The notes: generated by a model not told the origin, from the letters alone. A stretch of DNA of 64,000 bases from an uncultured Collinsella sp. (GCA_900541035.1 UQIN01000003.1:66433-130432); one strand, 5' to 3'; shown: positions 1 to 9,475, numbered from the stretch's first letter. Made by a program: numbers and translations.

Positions 1-1079
1 ATGCGGGCGATGGCGGCGCGGCGACGGCGATCGTCGGGCTTGAGTCCGCGTACATCGCGGTTGGCCAGGCGGCTGCCCAGCACCGTGCCCACAATCTGGC
101 CGCGGTTGTTGGAGCGCTCGTAGCTCATCATCTCGTCGCCCGAGGTGCCATCCTGGTAGGCGTGCGTAAAGTCGCGATTAAAGCAGCGCTTGAGCTGGCG
201 CTGGCGGGCGGCATCCTCATCCTTAGAGGTCGAAACATCGGCAAGCATGTCATCAATCTGATGACGATACACATCAACGATGGAGTACACGTAATCGGGT
301 GCCTTCATGCGGCCCTCGAGCTTGAGCGATGCGGCGCCGGCGTCATACAGACGGCGAACAAGCTGTGAGGTGTTGGTGTCACGCGGGCACAGCGCGCGCT
401 CGCGACCGGCAGGGGAGAGCGCGCGACCGTTCTCGTCGATCAACTCGTAGGGCAGGCGGCAGGGCTGGGCGCACATGCCGCGGTTGGCCGATCGTCCCGC
501 CATGGCAAAGCTCGACAGCAGGCACAGGCCCGAGTAGCAAAAGCAGATGGCGCCATGGCTGAAGACCTCAAGGTCCACATCGGGCGCGGCGTCGTGAATG
601 GCGGCGATCTCGTCAATGGAGAGCTCGCGCGAGAGAGTCACGCGGTCGGCGCCCTGCTCACGGCACCAAAGGGTTCCGCGGTCGTCGTGGATGTTCGCCT
701 GGGTCGAGATATGTGTCTCGATGCCGGGCATGGTGCGCTTGGACTCAAAGAACAGACCCCAGTCCTGGATAATGAAGGCATCGGCGCCCAGCGTGGAGCA
801 GCGATGAATGAGCTGCAGTGCATCGCCCATCTCGGACTGCTTGATGACGATGTTGACCGTGACGTAGACGCGCGACCCGGCTAGATGCGCGGCGCGGCAG
901 GCTTGCTCAAAGGCCTCGTCGGTAAAGTTGGTGGCCTTGCGGCGGGCGTTGAAGCTGCCCATGCCGCAATAGATGGCGTCTGCCCCCGCGGCGAGTGCGG
1001 CGGCAAAGGGCTCGGGCCCTCCGGCGGGCGCCAAAAGCTCGGGTCTGCGGTTGGTGGTTCGACTGGCGGTTGCGGTCAT
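1..1079 (-). CDS. Peptidase U32 family protein (3' end beyond window)
   Basis: Read on the minus strand from ATG at 1079, preceded by a GAAAGGCAGG ribosome-binding site; the frame stays open to base 1, so about 359 residues are seen and the C-terminus is missing. The start carries the LLAPAGGPEPFAAALAAGAD block typical of U32 proteins. The family signature follows (EVFSHGAICFCYSGLCL, then a Cys pair in GMCAQPCR) and the substrate-barrel motif SLKLEGRMK. U32 members include collagenase-like proteases and the tRNA/23S rRNA hydroxylases TrhP and RlhA, so protease activity is not assured. A second U32 gene lies at 49800-51758. It is divergent from ridA, with 299 bases between them. Confidence 0.9.
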   Translation of the reverse strand, partial: MTATASRTTNRRPELLAPAGGPEPFAAALAAGADAIYCGMGSFNARRKATNFTDEAFEQACRAAHLAGSRVYVTVNIVIKQSEMGDALQLIHRCSTLGADAFIIQDWGLFFESKRTMPGIETHISTQANIHDDRGTLWCREQGADRVTLSRELSIDEIAAIHDAAPDVDLEVFSHGAICFCYSGLCLLSSFAMAGRSANRGMCAQPCRLPYELIDENGRALSPAGRERALCPRDTNTSQLVRRLYDAGAASLKLEGRMKAPDYVYSIVDVYRHQIDDMLADVSTSKDEDAARQRQLKRCFNRDFTHAYQDGTSGDEMMSYERSNNRGQIVGTVLGSRLANRDVRGLKPDDRRRRAAIAR

Positions 1080-1378
1080 ATCCTGCCTTTCAAAATGCTC
1101 AGATATTCAAAAGTATAGTGGTGCCGTTGCGGCAGGCGATGCCCGTGCTCCAAGCGGGATAAAGTCTTCAGCAGCTTGGGCTGGCTGACCCCGTGGAGAA
1201 CCGTTCAGCGGTTCGGGGAAACCGTTGGGCGATAAAATATTCTCGTAAACTGATAATAATCTTGCATCGCGCGGAAACCTTGAGTACTATCCCAATCAAG
1301 CGCGGTGTTCAGACCGAACTGTGCCTCCCGGTGCGAACGCCGCGCTCACGCTTTCTAGTTAACCGTAAGGAGATAAAC

Positions 1379-1756
1379 ATGAGCAAGACCGTCGTGTCTT
1401 CCGATAACGCACCCGCAGCCATCGGACCGTATTCCCCCGGTATCCAGACCGGCAACATGGTGTTCCTGTCCGGCCAGCTGGGCATCGACCCCACAACTGG
1501 CAAGATGCCCAAGGGCGTCGAGGCCCAGGCCAAGCAGTCCCTTGCTAACGTCGAGGCCCTGCTGACTGCCGCCGGCGCTACGTTTGCCGATGTCGTCAAG
1601 ACCACGGTCTACCTGGCCGACATTGCCGACTTCGCTGCCGTGAACGAGATCTACGCCTCCAAGTTCGAGGCTCCGTTCCCCGCGCGCAGCGCTTTCCAGG
1701 TTGCCGCCCTTCCGGCTGGCGGTCTGGTCGAGATCGAGGTCGTCGCCGCTCTCTAA
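1379..1756 (+). CDS. ridA: RidA family 2-iminobutanoate/2-iminopropanoate deaminase
   Basis: A 125-residue protein of the usual YjgF/YER057c/UK114 length. The ATG at 1379 follows AAGGAGATAAAC; an in-frame start further upstream lacks a ribosome site. The pocket residues are visible: Arg103 in PARSAFQVAALP and Glu118 in VEIEVVA, with the conserved SGQLGIDP strand. The family hydrolyses reactive enamine/imine intermediates such as 2-aminoacrylate to 2-keto acids and ammonia in the cytosol. Diaminopropionate ammonia-lyase at 25349-26563 produces 2-aminoacrylate, so RidA is a plausible partner of the purine route, although it is its own transcription unit closed by a strong terminator. Confidence 0.95.
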   Translation: MSKTVVSSDNAPAAIGPYSPGIQTGNMVFLSGQLGIDPTTGKMPKGVEAQAKQSLANVEALLTAAGATFADVVKTTVYLADIADFAAVNEIYASKFEAPFPARSAFQVAALPAGGLVEIEVVAAL

Positions 1757-1785
1757 GGCGTTGGCAACAACTAAACATGACATGC

Positions 1786-1825
1786 AAAAAGACCCTGCAG
1801 CGCGTGCGAGCTGCAGGGTCTTTTG
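1786..1825 (+). terminator. Intrinsic terminator after ridA
   Basis: A perfect GACCCTGCAG / CTGCAGGGTC stem with a 10-nt loop is flanked by A5 on the left and T4 on the right. It can therefore serve ridA and also the convergent regulator gene that ends at 1869. Confidence 0.9.
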
Positions 1826-1868
1826 TTAAGTGACGGATCGCTTGTGGAGCTGCGCTCCATTTTGCTCG

Positions 1869-2525
1869 TTAGCCCTCCTTGCGAACTTTTTGCAGGTAGC
1901 GGTAGACGCTGGGCTCCGAGATGCCCAGCGCGGTGGCGGCGCAGGCCACGGCGCCCTTGAGCATGAACACCCCGTTGCCGTTGAGGTGGCGAATGACGTC
2001 CACGCGGTCGCCCTGACCAAGCGACGCTACATCCAGCCCGCGCGCGCTCAGCAACTCGGCAATGCTGCGGTCGATGAGCTCCTGTGTGGACTCCGAAAGG
2101 CTTTCGACCTCGATAGGGGCGGGCTCCGTGCGCGTCGGCGCCGCGTCGAAGCACGCCATGAGCTGCTGCGCCATGGCGTTGATGGAGCGTACGGTCGAGA
2201 GGTCGGTGTTGACGCAGAGCATACCGACGATCTCGTCATTCTCGCGGATAAAGTACGTCGCCGACTCCAACGTCTTGCCACCGGCACCGCGGCCCTCGTA
2301 GCCCGTAATAAACGGCAGGTCGCGATACTTGGCGTCGTGCATGATCTTGAGTGCCAGATCGGTGGCGGGACCGCCGACCTTGCGGCCGCTCACGATGCCG
2401 TTGCGAATATCGACGATGGCGTGGTCGGGATCTGAGAAATCGTGCAGCACGATTTCGCTGTTCTTACCGAGTATCTGCTCCAGGAAATCGACCATCGGCA
2501 AAAAGCGACGTACGGTCTCGTTCAC
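1869..2525 (-). CDS. YheO-type PAS/HTH transcriptional regulator, copy 1
   Basis: A GTG start at 2525 is chosen because AAGGAG sits 7 nt upstream, giving 218 residues; longer in-frame starts to 2666 have no ribosome site. Residues about 8-115 are the YheO-like PAS sensor (IVLHDFSDPDHAIVDIRNG, then an SATYFIRENDEIVGMLCVN strand pair). Residues about 165-215 are the HTH_22-type DNA-binding domain, ending ALGISEPSVYRYLQKVRKEG. The gene is divergent from the purine permease at 2878, with 352 bases between them. A paralogue of the same size and layout is divergent from dpaL at 24418-25071. The ligand is unknown; a purine or a breakdown product is a reasonable inference from position. Confidence 0.9.
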   Translation of the reverse strand: MNETVRRFLPMVDFLEQILGKNSEIVLHDFSDPDHAIVDIRNGIVSGRKVGGPATDLALKIMHDAKYRDLPFITGYEGRGAGGKTLESATYFIRENDEIVGMLCVNTDLSTVRSINAMAQQLMACFDAAPTRTEPAPIEVESLSESTQELIDRSIAELLSARGLDVASLGQGDRVDVIRHLNGNGVFMLKGAVACAATALGISEPSVYRYLQKVRKEG

Positions 2526-2877
2526 GGGCAACTCCTTGGGGTGAAATCGGAAATGTTCATAACAATTTTTTCTCATGGTAACACGCCATTCCTCATCTCG
2601 CATATTCGCAGGTACATTGCGTAATACAGACGAACGGTAGGAATTTGGCGGTAAACGGTCGACCAAAAGAAAAGTTAGATGCTATTTTGACCGGACACTT
2701 TCCTGACCTGCGGAAATTCGTTATCTCAGCTTAAGAATAGTCTGATAACAAAAAATTATTATTGAGAATGAGAATCATCTTTAATACGATATCCAACGAA
2801 GGCACAACCTCAACCCCGCACTGCGTCACAATAGAGCGTTAGATGCGAAAACAACTATTTCGAGGATTGGTGGTCAA
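2526..2877. other. Divergent intergenic region, regulator / permease
   Basis: No gene is seen in these 352 bases. The right half is AT-rich and carries a candidate permease promoter at 2762-2790. The left part lies in frame with the regulator but has no credible start, so it is probably its leader. Confidence 0.6.
2762..2790 (+). promoter_or_regulatory. Candidate promoter of the purine permease, with Fur-like overlap
   Basis: TTGAGA (2762-2767), a 17-bp spacer and TACGAT (2785-2790) resemble a sigma-70 promoter. The 19 bases from 2764 match the classical Fur consensus at 14 positions (two GAGAAT hexamers, then CATCTT). The Fur reading is speculative. Confidence 0.45.
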
Positions 2878-4272
2878 ATGACCCAGGAGACGGTTACGAA
2901 CGGCACTGAAGCCCTGTTCACTCGCGAAGGCATGCCTCCCGTTAAGGAAATGATCCCGTGTGCCCTTCAGCACGTACTGGCATCGTTTGCCGGCATCATT
3001 ACCCCGGCGGTCATCATGGCCGGCGTCTACGGCTTTAATAGCCAGCAGAGCACCGACATCATCCAGGTCGCGCTCATTCTTTCGGCGATCGATACGGCCC
3101 TTCAGGCCTTCGCTCCCTTCCGTCGCATCGGCGGCGGCCTGCCCATCGTCATGGGCGTTTCCTTCGCGTTCCTGCCGGCCCTGCAGGCCATGGGTGCCTC
3201 GGGCTTTAGCTTTGGTGCGCTGCTGGGCGGCGAGATCGTCGGTGGCGCCGTCGCGGTCCTCTTTGGTCTGGCCTACAGCAAGATCAAGTGGCTGTTCCCG
3301 CCTGTCGTGACCGGTACGGTCATCTTCTCCATCGGCGTTTCGCTGTATCCCACGGCTGTCAAGTATATGGCCGGCGGTATGGGTACGCCGCTGTGGGGCA
3401 CCCCGCAGGCCTGGTGCGTCGCTCTTATCACCTTCGCCGTGGTCTTTGCGCTCGCCAACTTTGGCAAGGGCACGCTCAAGCTGGGATCCGTGTTCTTTGG
3501 CATGATCGTTGGCATGATCGTTTCGATCCCCTTTGGCATGATCGACTTCTCCAGCGTCGCCACCGCCCAGGTCTTCGCCCTTCCCAAGCTCATGCCCTAC
3601 GCGCTCGAGTTTGATCCCGAGGTCTGCATTACCCTCGCCGTCGTGTTCCCCATGGTCGCCATCCAGGTTATCGGCGACGTCTCCGCTGCCTGCCTGGGCT
3701 CCATCGACCGTATGCCCACCGAGCGCGAGCTCTCCGGTGCCATCGTGTCCCAGGGCCTCACCTCTATGGTCGGCGGCCTGCTGGGCGGTCTTCCCACCAG
3801 CGCCCTTGGCCAGAACGTGGGCATCATCTGCTCCAACAAGGTCGTCAACAAGTGGGTCTTTGTGATCATTGCGGCCGTCTTTGCCATCGCCGGTCTGTTC
3901 CCGCAGCTCTCTGCCGTCCTTTCCGCTATCCCGCAGCCCGTCATCGGCGGCGCGACCGTCGGCGTCTTTGGCACCATCACCATGAACGGCGTGCGCATGT
4001 TCACCCGCGAGGGCCTTACGCAGCGCACTACTACCATCGTCGGTACCTCCGTCGTCTTTGGCCTGGGTATCTGGATGGCCAGCGGTTGCCTTGCCGGCGA
4101 GGGCATGCCCACCTGGGTGCCCACCGTCATCGGCTCCAACGCCGTGACCCCCACCGCCATCATGGCCATTGTCCTTAACCTGATCCTCCCGCAGACGCCG
4201 GTCGTGGCTCAGCATATCGATGCTGCCAAGGACGCTGCCGTGGATCTGGTCTTGCCCGAGAGCAAGAAGTAA
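2878..4272 (+). CDS. NCS2 family xanthine/uracil-type permease
   Basis: A 464-residue multi-pass membrane protein of the nucleobase:cation symporter-2 family. Family blocks are visible: LQHVLASFAGIITPAVIMAG at the start of the first helices, the PEVCITLAVVFPMVAIQVIG helix, and the QNVGIICSNKVVNKWV motif whose QN pair is characteristic of the family. It should import a purine base, most likely xanthine or urate, across the inner membrane. It is the first gene of arm A, followed by ssnA, ygfK and xdhD homologues, which argues for a purine rather than uracil. The ribosome site before ATG 2878 is weak (GAGG 15 nt upstream). Exact substrate is not readable from sequence. Confidence 0.92.
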   Translation: MTQETVTNGTEALFTREGMPPVKEMIPCALQHVLASFAGIITPAVIMAGVYGFNSQQSTDIIQVALILSAIDTALQAFAPFRRIGGGLPIVMGVSFAFLPALQAMGASGFSFGALLGGEIVGGAVAVLFGLAYSKIKWLFPPVVTGTVIFSIGVSLYPTAVKYMAGGMGTPLWGTPQAWCVALITFAVVFALANFGKGTLKLGSVFFGMIVGMIVSIPFGMIDFSSVATAQVFALPKLMPYALEFDPEVCITLAVVFPMVAIQVIGDVSAACLGSIDRMPTERELSGAIVSQGLTSMVGGLLGGLPTSALGQNVGIICSNKVVNKWVFVIIAAVFAIAGLFPQLSAVLSAIPQPVIGGATVGVFGTITMNGVRMFTREGLTQRTTTIVGTSVVFGLGIWMASGCLAGEGMPTWVPTVIGSNAVTPTAIMAIVLNLILPQTPVVAQHIDAAKDAAVDLVLPESKK

Positions 4273-4287
4273 CCAATTCGGTGCTAT

Positions 4288-4320
4288 TCGTCGGCGGGCG
4301 CATCGCCTCGTCCGCCGACG
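4288..4320 (+). terminator. GC-rich hairpin after the permease
   Basis: A 9-bp stem CGTCGGCGG / CCGCCGACG lies 20 bases after the permease stop, without a T-run. A second small hairpin (AAAGGG / CCCTTT near 4345-4362) follows. They may stabilise the upstream mRNA or attenuate read-through into ssnA. Confidence 0.45.
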
Positions 4321-4467
4321 TCATGCGGTGCCAAGCCGCACTTCAAAGGGTTTGTCCCTTTGGTGAAGCGTTGACGGGAGAGGGCCCGTTTCCGGTGTAG
4401 GCCGGCGCTTCGCACTCCGCCATGTCAGAGGTGTCAAACCCCGCCCCTGATGTTGAAGGGAGCATTT

Positions 4468-5823
4468 ATGCTTCTGGTCGCTAACGGTTCCGTCTTTACT
4501 CGCAACGCTCAGACCCCGTTCATTCCAAACGGTGCGGTCGCCATTGACGGAGATACGATCGTCGAAGTGGGCCCCGAGTGCGAGCTCAAGGCTAAGTACC
4601 CGGATGCCGAGTACGTCGACGCCCAGGGCAACCTCATCATGCCCGGACTTATCAACTGCCACACCCACATCTACTCGGGTCTGGCCCGCGGCCTTGCCAT
4701 TAAGGGCTGCAACCCCACCAACTTCCTGGAGAATCTTGAGCAGCAGTGGTGGAAGATTGACGACAACCTGACGCTTGACGGCACCAAGGCCAGCGCCTAT
4801 GCCACGATTTTGGATTCCATCCGCGATGGCGTTACCACGATCTTCGATCACCACGCGAGCTTCTGCGAGATTCCGGGTAGCCTCTTTACCATTAAGGACG
4901 CCGCTCAGGAGCTGGGCATGCGTTCGTGCCTGTGCTACGAGGTTTCCGACCGCCGCGGCCAGGAAAAGTGCGATCAGGCTATTGCCGAGAACGCCGAGTT
5001 TGCCCAGTGGGCCGCCAAGGAGCGTCGCGATAACGACAACCACATGATCGCCGCAATGTTTGGCGGGCATGCCACCTTTACGCTGTCGGATGAGACCATG
5101 GATAAGATGGCCGAGGCCAACAACGGTCTGACCGGCTTCCACATCCACGTGTGCGAGGGCATGAACGATGTGTGGGATTCCCGCCTCAACCGCGGCGGCA
5201 TCAGCCCCGTCGAGCGCCTGCTGCAACACAACCTGCTCGGCCCCGACACCATGCTGGGCCACTGCATCCACGTGACGCCCGCCGAGATGGATATCGTCAA
5301 GGAGTCCGGCACCTGGCTGGTTAACAACCCCGAATCCAATATGGGCAATGCCGTGGGCTGCGCCCCCGTGCTCGAATTCTTCCGCCGCGGCATCCCCGTG
5401 TGCATGGGCACCGACGCCTACACCCACGATATGCTCGAGAGCCTTAAGGTCTTCTTGATCATTCAGCGCCACAACGCCGCCATGCCCAACGTGGGCTGGT
5501 GCGAGGCCATGACCATGCTGTTCGAGAATAACGCCAAGATGGCCAGCAAGTACTTCGATCGCAAGCTCGGTGTGCTTGAGCCCGGCGCTGCCGCCGACGT
5601 CATCGTTATGGACTACAAGCCCTTTACGCCGCTGAGCGAGGAGAACATCGACGGCCACATGCTCTTTGGCATGATGGGCAAAAACTGCCGTACCACCATC
5701 ATCAACGGCCGCGTCCTGTACAAGGATCGCGAGTTTGTCGGTATCGATGAGGAAAAGATTAACGCGTGGACCATGGCTGAGTCCAAGAAGCTCTGGAGCG
5801 CGCTTAACAATCGCACCTACTAA
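4468..5823 (+). CDS. ssnA: Putative aminohydrolase SsnA
   Basis: A 451-residue amidohydrolase of the SsnA/guanine-deaminase-like branch. ATG 4468 follows AAGGGAG; an earlier in-frame ATG at 4450 precedes that site and is rejected. Metal ligands of the TIM-barrel fold are visible: His65 and His67 in INCHTHIYSG, a His in GFHIHVCEG, LGHCIHV, and the catalytic Asp in MGTDAYTHD. Such enzymes hydrolyse ring C-N bonds of purine-like substrates. ssnA sits between purine permease and ygfK as in the Escherichia coli selenium/molybdenum hydroxylase cluster and in reported gut urate-degradation clusters. The actual substrate is not proven here. Confidence 0.92.
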   Translation: MLLVANGSVFTRNAQTPFIPNGAVAIDGDTIVEVGPECELKAKYPDAEYVDAQGNLIMPGLINCHTHIYSGLARGLAIKGCNPTNFLENLEQQWWKIDDNLTLDGTKASAYATILDSIRDGVTTIFDHHASFCEIPGSLFTIKDAAQELGMRSCLCYEVSDRRGQEKCDQAIAENAEFAQWAAKERRDNDNHMIAAMFGGHATFTLSDETMDKMAEANNGLTGFHIHVCEGMNDVWDSRLNRGGISPVERLLQHNLLGPDTMLGHCIHVTPAEMDIVKESGTWLVNNPESNMGNAVGCAPVLEFFRRGIPVCMGTDAYTHDMLESLKVFLIIQRHNAAMPNVGWCEAMTMLFENNAKMASKYFDRKLGVLEPGAAADVIVMDYKPFTPLSEENIDGHMLFGMMGKNCRTTIINGRVLYKDREFVGIDEEKINAWTMAESKKLWSALNNRTY

Positions 5824-5837
5824 TTCACAAGTAGATT

Positions 5838-5875
5838 CACGCGCGTCGGATGTTTCGCCGCATCTGACGCGCGTA
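5838..5875 (+). terminator. Long hairpin between ssnA and ygfK
   Basis: ACGCGCGTC and GACGCGCGT pair around an inner GGATG/GCATC stem, giving about 14 bp with one mismatch. There is no T-run, so it may only be an mRNA-stabilising or pausing hairpin within the operon. Confidence 0.4.
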
Positions 5876-5972
5876 TAGGCGGCCTCCGCGGGGTCGCCGG
5901 CGCTGTGCTAGCGCTACACCGTATTTGCGCCCGCCGCGCGGTCTCGCCGGGCGTTACAGAGAGGAGCTCATT

Positions 5973-8972
5973 ATGAGCGACATCATGAGGCCGATCCCGT
6001 TTTCGCAGCTGATGAACTGGATCATCGAGGAGCACAAGACTCAGGGCGCCGTCTTTGGCGTGCGCAAGATGGTCACGACCAACCAGGAGGGCGCGCTTCC
6101 CATTTTTGACGAGCGCATCGAGACTCCGTTTGGCCCGGCCGCCGGTCCCAATACGCAGCTGGCCCAGAACATCGTGGCATCCTACGTGGCCGGTTCCCGC
6201 TTCTTTGAGCTCAAGACCGTTCAGGTTATGGACGGCGAGGAGCTCTCCAAGTGTGTGAACAAGCCCTGCATCGTGGCGCAGGACGAGTGCTACAACTGCG
6301 AGTGGTCGACCGAGCTCGAGGTTCCGCAGGCCTTTGCCGAGTACGTGAAGGCATGGTTTGCCTGCCACCTGATCGCTCGCGAGTACGGCCTGGGCAGCCC
6401 GGATGGTTTTGTCTTCAACATGTCCGTGGGTTATGACCTCGAGGGCATCAAGAGCCCCAAGGTCGATGCGTACATTGAGGGCATGAAGGACGCCAGCGGC
6501 TCCGAGGTTTGGAACGAGTGCCGCACGTGGGCGCTCGCTAACCTGGACAAGTTTGAGCATGTCGATGCCGCGTTTGTCGAGTCCATCCCGGCGCGCGTCT
6601 CCAACTCCATTACCGAGTCCACGCTGCATGGCTGCCCGCCGGCGGAGATCGAGCGCATCGCGACCTATCTGATTACCGAGAAGGGTCTCAACACCTACAT
6701 CAAGTGCAACCCCACGCTGCTGGGCTATGAGTTTGCTCGCCAGCGCCTCAACGAGCTGGGCTTCGACTACATCGTCTTCGATGACACGCACTTCCGCGAG
6801 GATCTGCAGTGGGTCGACGCTGTGCCCATGTTTGAGCGTCTGATTGCCCTGTGTGCCGAGCGCGGCCTGGAGTTTGGCGTCAAGCTGACCAACACGTTCC
6901 CCGTCGACGTGACGAGGAACGAGCTGCCCTCCACCGAGATGTACATGTCCGGCCGTTCGCTGTTCTCGCTGACCATCGAGGCCGCCCGTCGCATTACCGA
7001 GCAGTTCGATGGCAAGCTGCGCATTAGCTACTCTGGCGGTGCTACGGTCTACAACATCCGCGCCCTGTACGATGCCGGCATTTGGCCCGTCACCCTGGCG
7101 ACCGACGTACTCAAGCCTGGTGGCTACGAGCGCTTTAGCCAGATGGCTGGCGAGTTTACCGACCTGGATGGCAAGCCGTTCGCGGGCGTCTCTCTCGAGG
7201 CCGTGACTGCGATCCAGACCGACTCGCTCACCAACCCGCTCTACAAGAAGCCGCTGCGCCCGCTGCCCGACCGCAAGGTCGCCGGCAAGAGCCCGCTTTC
7301 CGACTGCTTTACCACGCCGTGCCGCACGAGCTGCCCCATCCAGCAGGATATTCCCGCCTACCTGGCGGCTGTTGACGAGGGTCGCTACGAGGACGCGCTC
7401 AACATCATTATCGAGCGCAACGCCCTGCCGTTCATTACCGGCACCATCTGCCCGCATCCCTGCGGCCGTGCCTGCGAGCGCGCATTCTACGAGCCCGAGG
7501 GCGCCCAGATTCGCGCCAGCAAGCTCAAGGCTGCCCGCGAGGCCATGACCGCCGTGCTGCCCAAGCTGCGCGCCCAGGCCATCGCCAACGACGGCGAGCG
7601 CAACGTTGCCGTTATCGGCGGCGGTCCGGCCGGTCTGGCGACGGCGTTCTTCCTGACGCGTGCCGGCGTGCCCGTCACCATCTTTGAGGCCCGCGATTCG
7701 CTCGGCGGCGTGGTCCGTCACGTGATTCCTGAGTTCCGCATTGCGAGCGACGATATCTCCCACGACGCAGAGCTCTGCCTGGCCTTTGGCGCCAAGGTGC
7801 AGCTCAATGCTCGCGTGGAGTCCATCGAAGAGCTCAAGGCTCGGGGCTTTACCGACGTTGTCGTGGCCACCGGTGCCTGGATGCCCGGTTCCGCCGGCCT
7901 GGGCGAGGGTGCCGAGCTCGACGTGCTGGAGTTCCTCGAGGCCGCCAAGAAGGGCGAGAAGCTCGAGCTGGGCGAGGACGTCGTAGTCATTGGCGCCGGC
8001 AACACCGCCATGGATGCTGCCCGCGTGGCCAAGCGTCTGGCTGGTGTGAAGAACGTGCGCCTGGTGTATCGCCGCACCAAGAAGCAGATGCCTGCCGACG
8101 AGGAAGAGCTCGATCTTGCTCTTGCCGACGGCGTTGAGTTCTGCGAGCTACTGGCGCCCAAGGCACTTAACGGCGCCGTGCTGACCTGCGATGTTATGGA
8201 GCTCGGCGAGCCGGATGCAAGCGGCCGTCGCAGCCCCGTCGCCACGGGCGAGACCGTCGAGCTTTCCGCCACCACGGTGATCTGCGCCGTGGGCGAGGGC
8301 ATCGATGCCAGCCTGTACGACGCCGCGGGCGTCGAGCACGACCGTCGCGGCCGCCTTGCCGCCACCTCCACCGGTGTCGAGGGTGTCTGGGCTGCGGGCG
8401 ACTGCCGTCGCGGTCCTGCCACCGTGGTTGAGGCTATTGCCGACGCCGCCGAGGTCGCCCGTGCCATCGCCGGCGTGGACTTTAACAAGTACGCCGATTG
8501 CAACGAGCAGGCTGGCCGCGAGGACACCTGCTACGAGCGCAAGGGGTCGCTGTGCCGCGACAAGCGCAACTGCACCAAGACTCGCTGCCTGGGCTGCGGC
8601 TCGGTGTGCGAGGTCTGCTGCGACGTGTGCCCCAACCGCGCCAACGTGGCCATTAAGGTGCCGGGCCTGGCCAAGCATCAGGTCGTTCATGTCGATGGCA
8701 TGTGCAACGAGTGCGGCAACTGCGCCGTGTTCTGCCCCTACCAGGAGGGTCGTCCCTACAAGGACAAGCTCACCCTGTTCTGGAGCGAGGAGGACATGGA
8801 GAACTCCGAGAATGAGGGCTTCCTGGCCGTGGACGAGGACCACTTTAAGGTCCGCGTCGCCGGCACGGTCCGCACCGTCTCGGTCGATGCCGTCAACACC
8901 GGTCTTCCCGAGGCCGTCCGCCTGACCATCAGGGCTGTGCGCGACAACTATTCGTACCTTCTTAAGAAATAG
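5973..8972 (+). CDS. ygfK: YgfK-type flavin/iron-sulfur oxidoreductase (putative selenate reductase subunit)
   Basis: A 999-residue protein (E. coli YgfK is about 1030). ATG 5973 follows GAGAGGAGC. Domains in order: an N-terminal dihydroorotate-dehydrogenase-like FMN barrel (to about 440); a GltD-like cysteine region (SPLSDCFTTPCRTSCPIQQD, then CPHPCGRACE); an FAD motif at about 545 (VAVIGGGPAGLATAFFL); an NAD(P)H motif at about 668 (VVVIGAGNTAMDAARVA); and a C-terminal two-cluster ferredoxin at about 870-925 (CLGCGSVCEVCCDVCP, CNECGNCAVFCPY). The layout fits transfer of electrons from NAD(P)H through FAD and Fe-S centres to FMN. Homologues are required for anaerobic urate use in gut bacteria. 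The selenate reductase name is historical. Confidence 0.93.
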   Translation: MSDIMRPIPFSQLMNWIIEEHKTQGAVFGVRKMVTTNQEGALPIFDERIETPFGPAAGPNTQLAQNIVASYVAGSRFFELKTVQVMDGEELSKCVNKPCIVAQDECYNCEWSTELEVPQAFAEYVKAWFACHLIAREYGLGSPDGFVFNMSVGYDLEGIKSPKVDAYIEGMKDASGSEVWNECRTWALANLDKFEHVDAAFVESIPARVSNSITESTLHGCPPAEIERIATYLITEKGLNTYIKCNPTLLGYEFARQRLNELGFDYIVFDDTHFREDLQWVDAVPMFERLIALCAERGLEFGVKLTNTFPVDVTRNELPSTEMYMSGRSLFSLTIEAARRITEQFDGKLRISYSGGATVYNIRALYDAGIWPVTLATDVLKPGGYERFSQMAGEFTDLDGKPFAGVSLEAVTAIQTDSLTNPLYKKPLRPLPDRKVAGKSPLSDCFTTPCRTSCPIQQDIPAYLAAVDEGRYEDALNIIIERNALPFITGTICPHPCGRACERAFYEPEGAQIRASKLKAAREAMTAVLPKLRAQAIANDGERNVAVIGGGPAGLATAFFLTRAGVPVTIFEARDSLGGVVRHVIPEFRIASDDISHDAELCLAFGAKVQLNARVESIEELKARGFTDVVVATGAWMPGSAGLGEGAELDVLEFLEAAKKGEKLELGEDVVVIGAGNTAMDAARVAKRLAGVKNVRLVYRRTKKQMPADEEELDLALADGVEFCELLAPKALNGAVLTCDVMELGEPDASGRRSPVATGETVELSATTVICAVGEGIDASLYDAAGVEHDRRGRLAATSTGVEGVWAAGDCRRGPATVVEAIADAAEVARAIAGVDFNKYADCNEQAGREDTCYERKGSLCRDKRNCTKTRCLGCGSVCEVCCDVCPNRANVAIKVPGLAKHQVVHVDGMCNECGNCAVFCPYQEGRPYKDKLTLFWSEEDMENSENEGFLAVDEDHFKVRVAGTVRTVSVDAVNTGLPEAVRLTIRAVRDNYSYLLKK

Positions 8973-8983
8973 GCGAGTCTCTT

Positions 8984-9463
8984 ATGGCCAAATCCATTCA
9001 ACATAACGTGGCCTACGTTGCCTGCGGAAGCGGCTGTGCTTCCGCAGGCGGCGACGCCCGCTGCAGCGAAGGCTGCATTGGCTGTGGTGCCTGTGTCACG
9101 GCCTGCCCCCGCGGTGCCATCGCACTGGTCGACGGCGTCGCCCGCGTGGACCGCTCCAAGTGCACGGGCTGTGGCCTGTGCGGCATGGCGTGCCCGCAGC
9201 GCGTGATTGCCTTCGTTCCCGGCTACCAGAACATCCTGGTGCGCTGCAACAACACCGATAAGGGCGCCATTGCGCGCAAGATCTGCGACACCAGCTGCAT
9301 CGGTTGCGGCATGTGCGCCAAAAAGTGCCCTGCCGGCGCAATCCGCATCGAGGACAACTGCGCCCATATCGACGGCGTGGACTGCCTGTCGTGCGGCATG
9401 TGCGCCGTCGTCTGCCCGCATGGCGCCATCCACGACCGCACCGGCATCGCCGCCGGCGTGTAG
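8984..9463 (+). CDS. Polyferredoxin with four 4Fe-4S motifs
   Basis: A 159-residue soluble protein built from Cys motifs: an N-terminal CSEGCIGCGACVTACP, then CTGCGLCGMACP, CIGCGMCAKKCP and CLSCGMCAVVCP, resembling the ferredoxin part of RnfB. Each CxxCxxC...CP set can bind one 4Fe-4S cluster. It starts 11 bases after ygfK and ends 12 bases before the molybdenum hydroxylase, so it is almost surely co-transcribed with both. It is a likely electron carrier between XdhD, which has no FAD domain of its own, and YgfK, which has one. That role is inferred from position. The usual FAD-binding subunit (YgfM type) is absent. Confidence 0.88.
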   Translation: MAKSIQHNVAYVACGSGCASAGGDARCSEGCIGCGACVTACPRGAIALVDGVARVDRSKCTGCGLCGMACPQRVIAFVPGYQNILVRCNNTDKGAIARKICDTSCIGCGMCAKKCPAGAIRIEDNCAHIDGVDCLSCGMCAVVCPHGAIHDRTGIAAGV

Positions 9464-9475
9464 AAGGGAATCACC

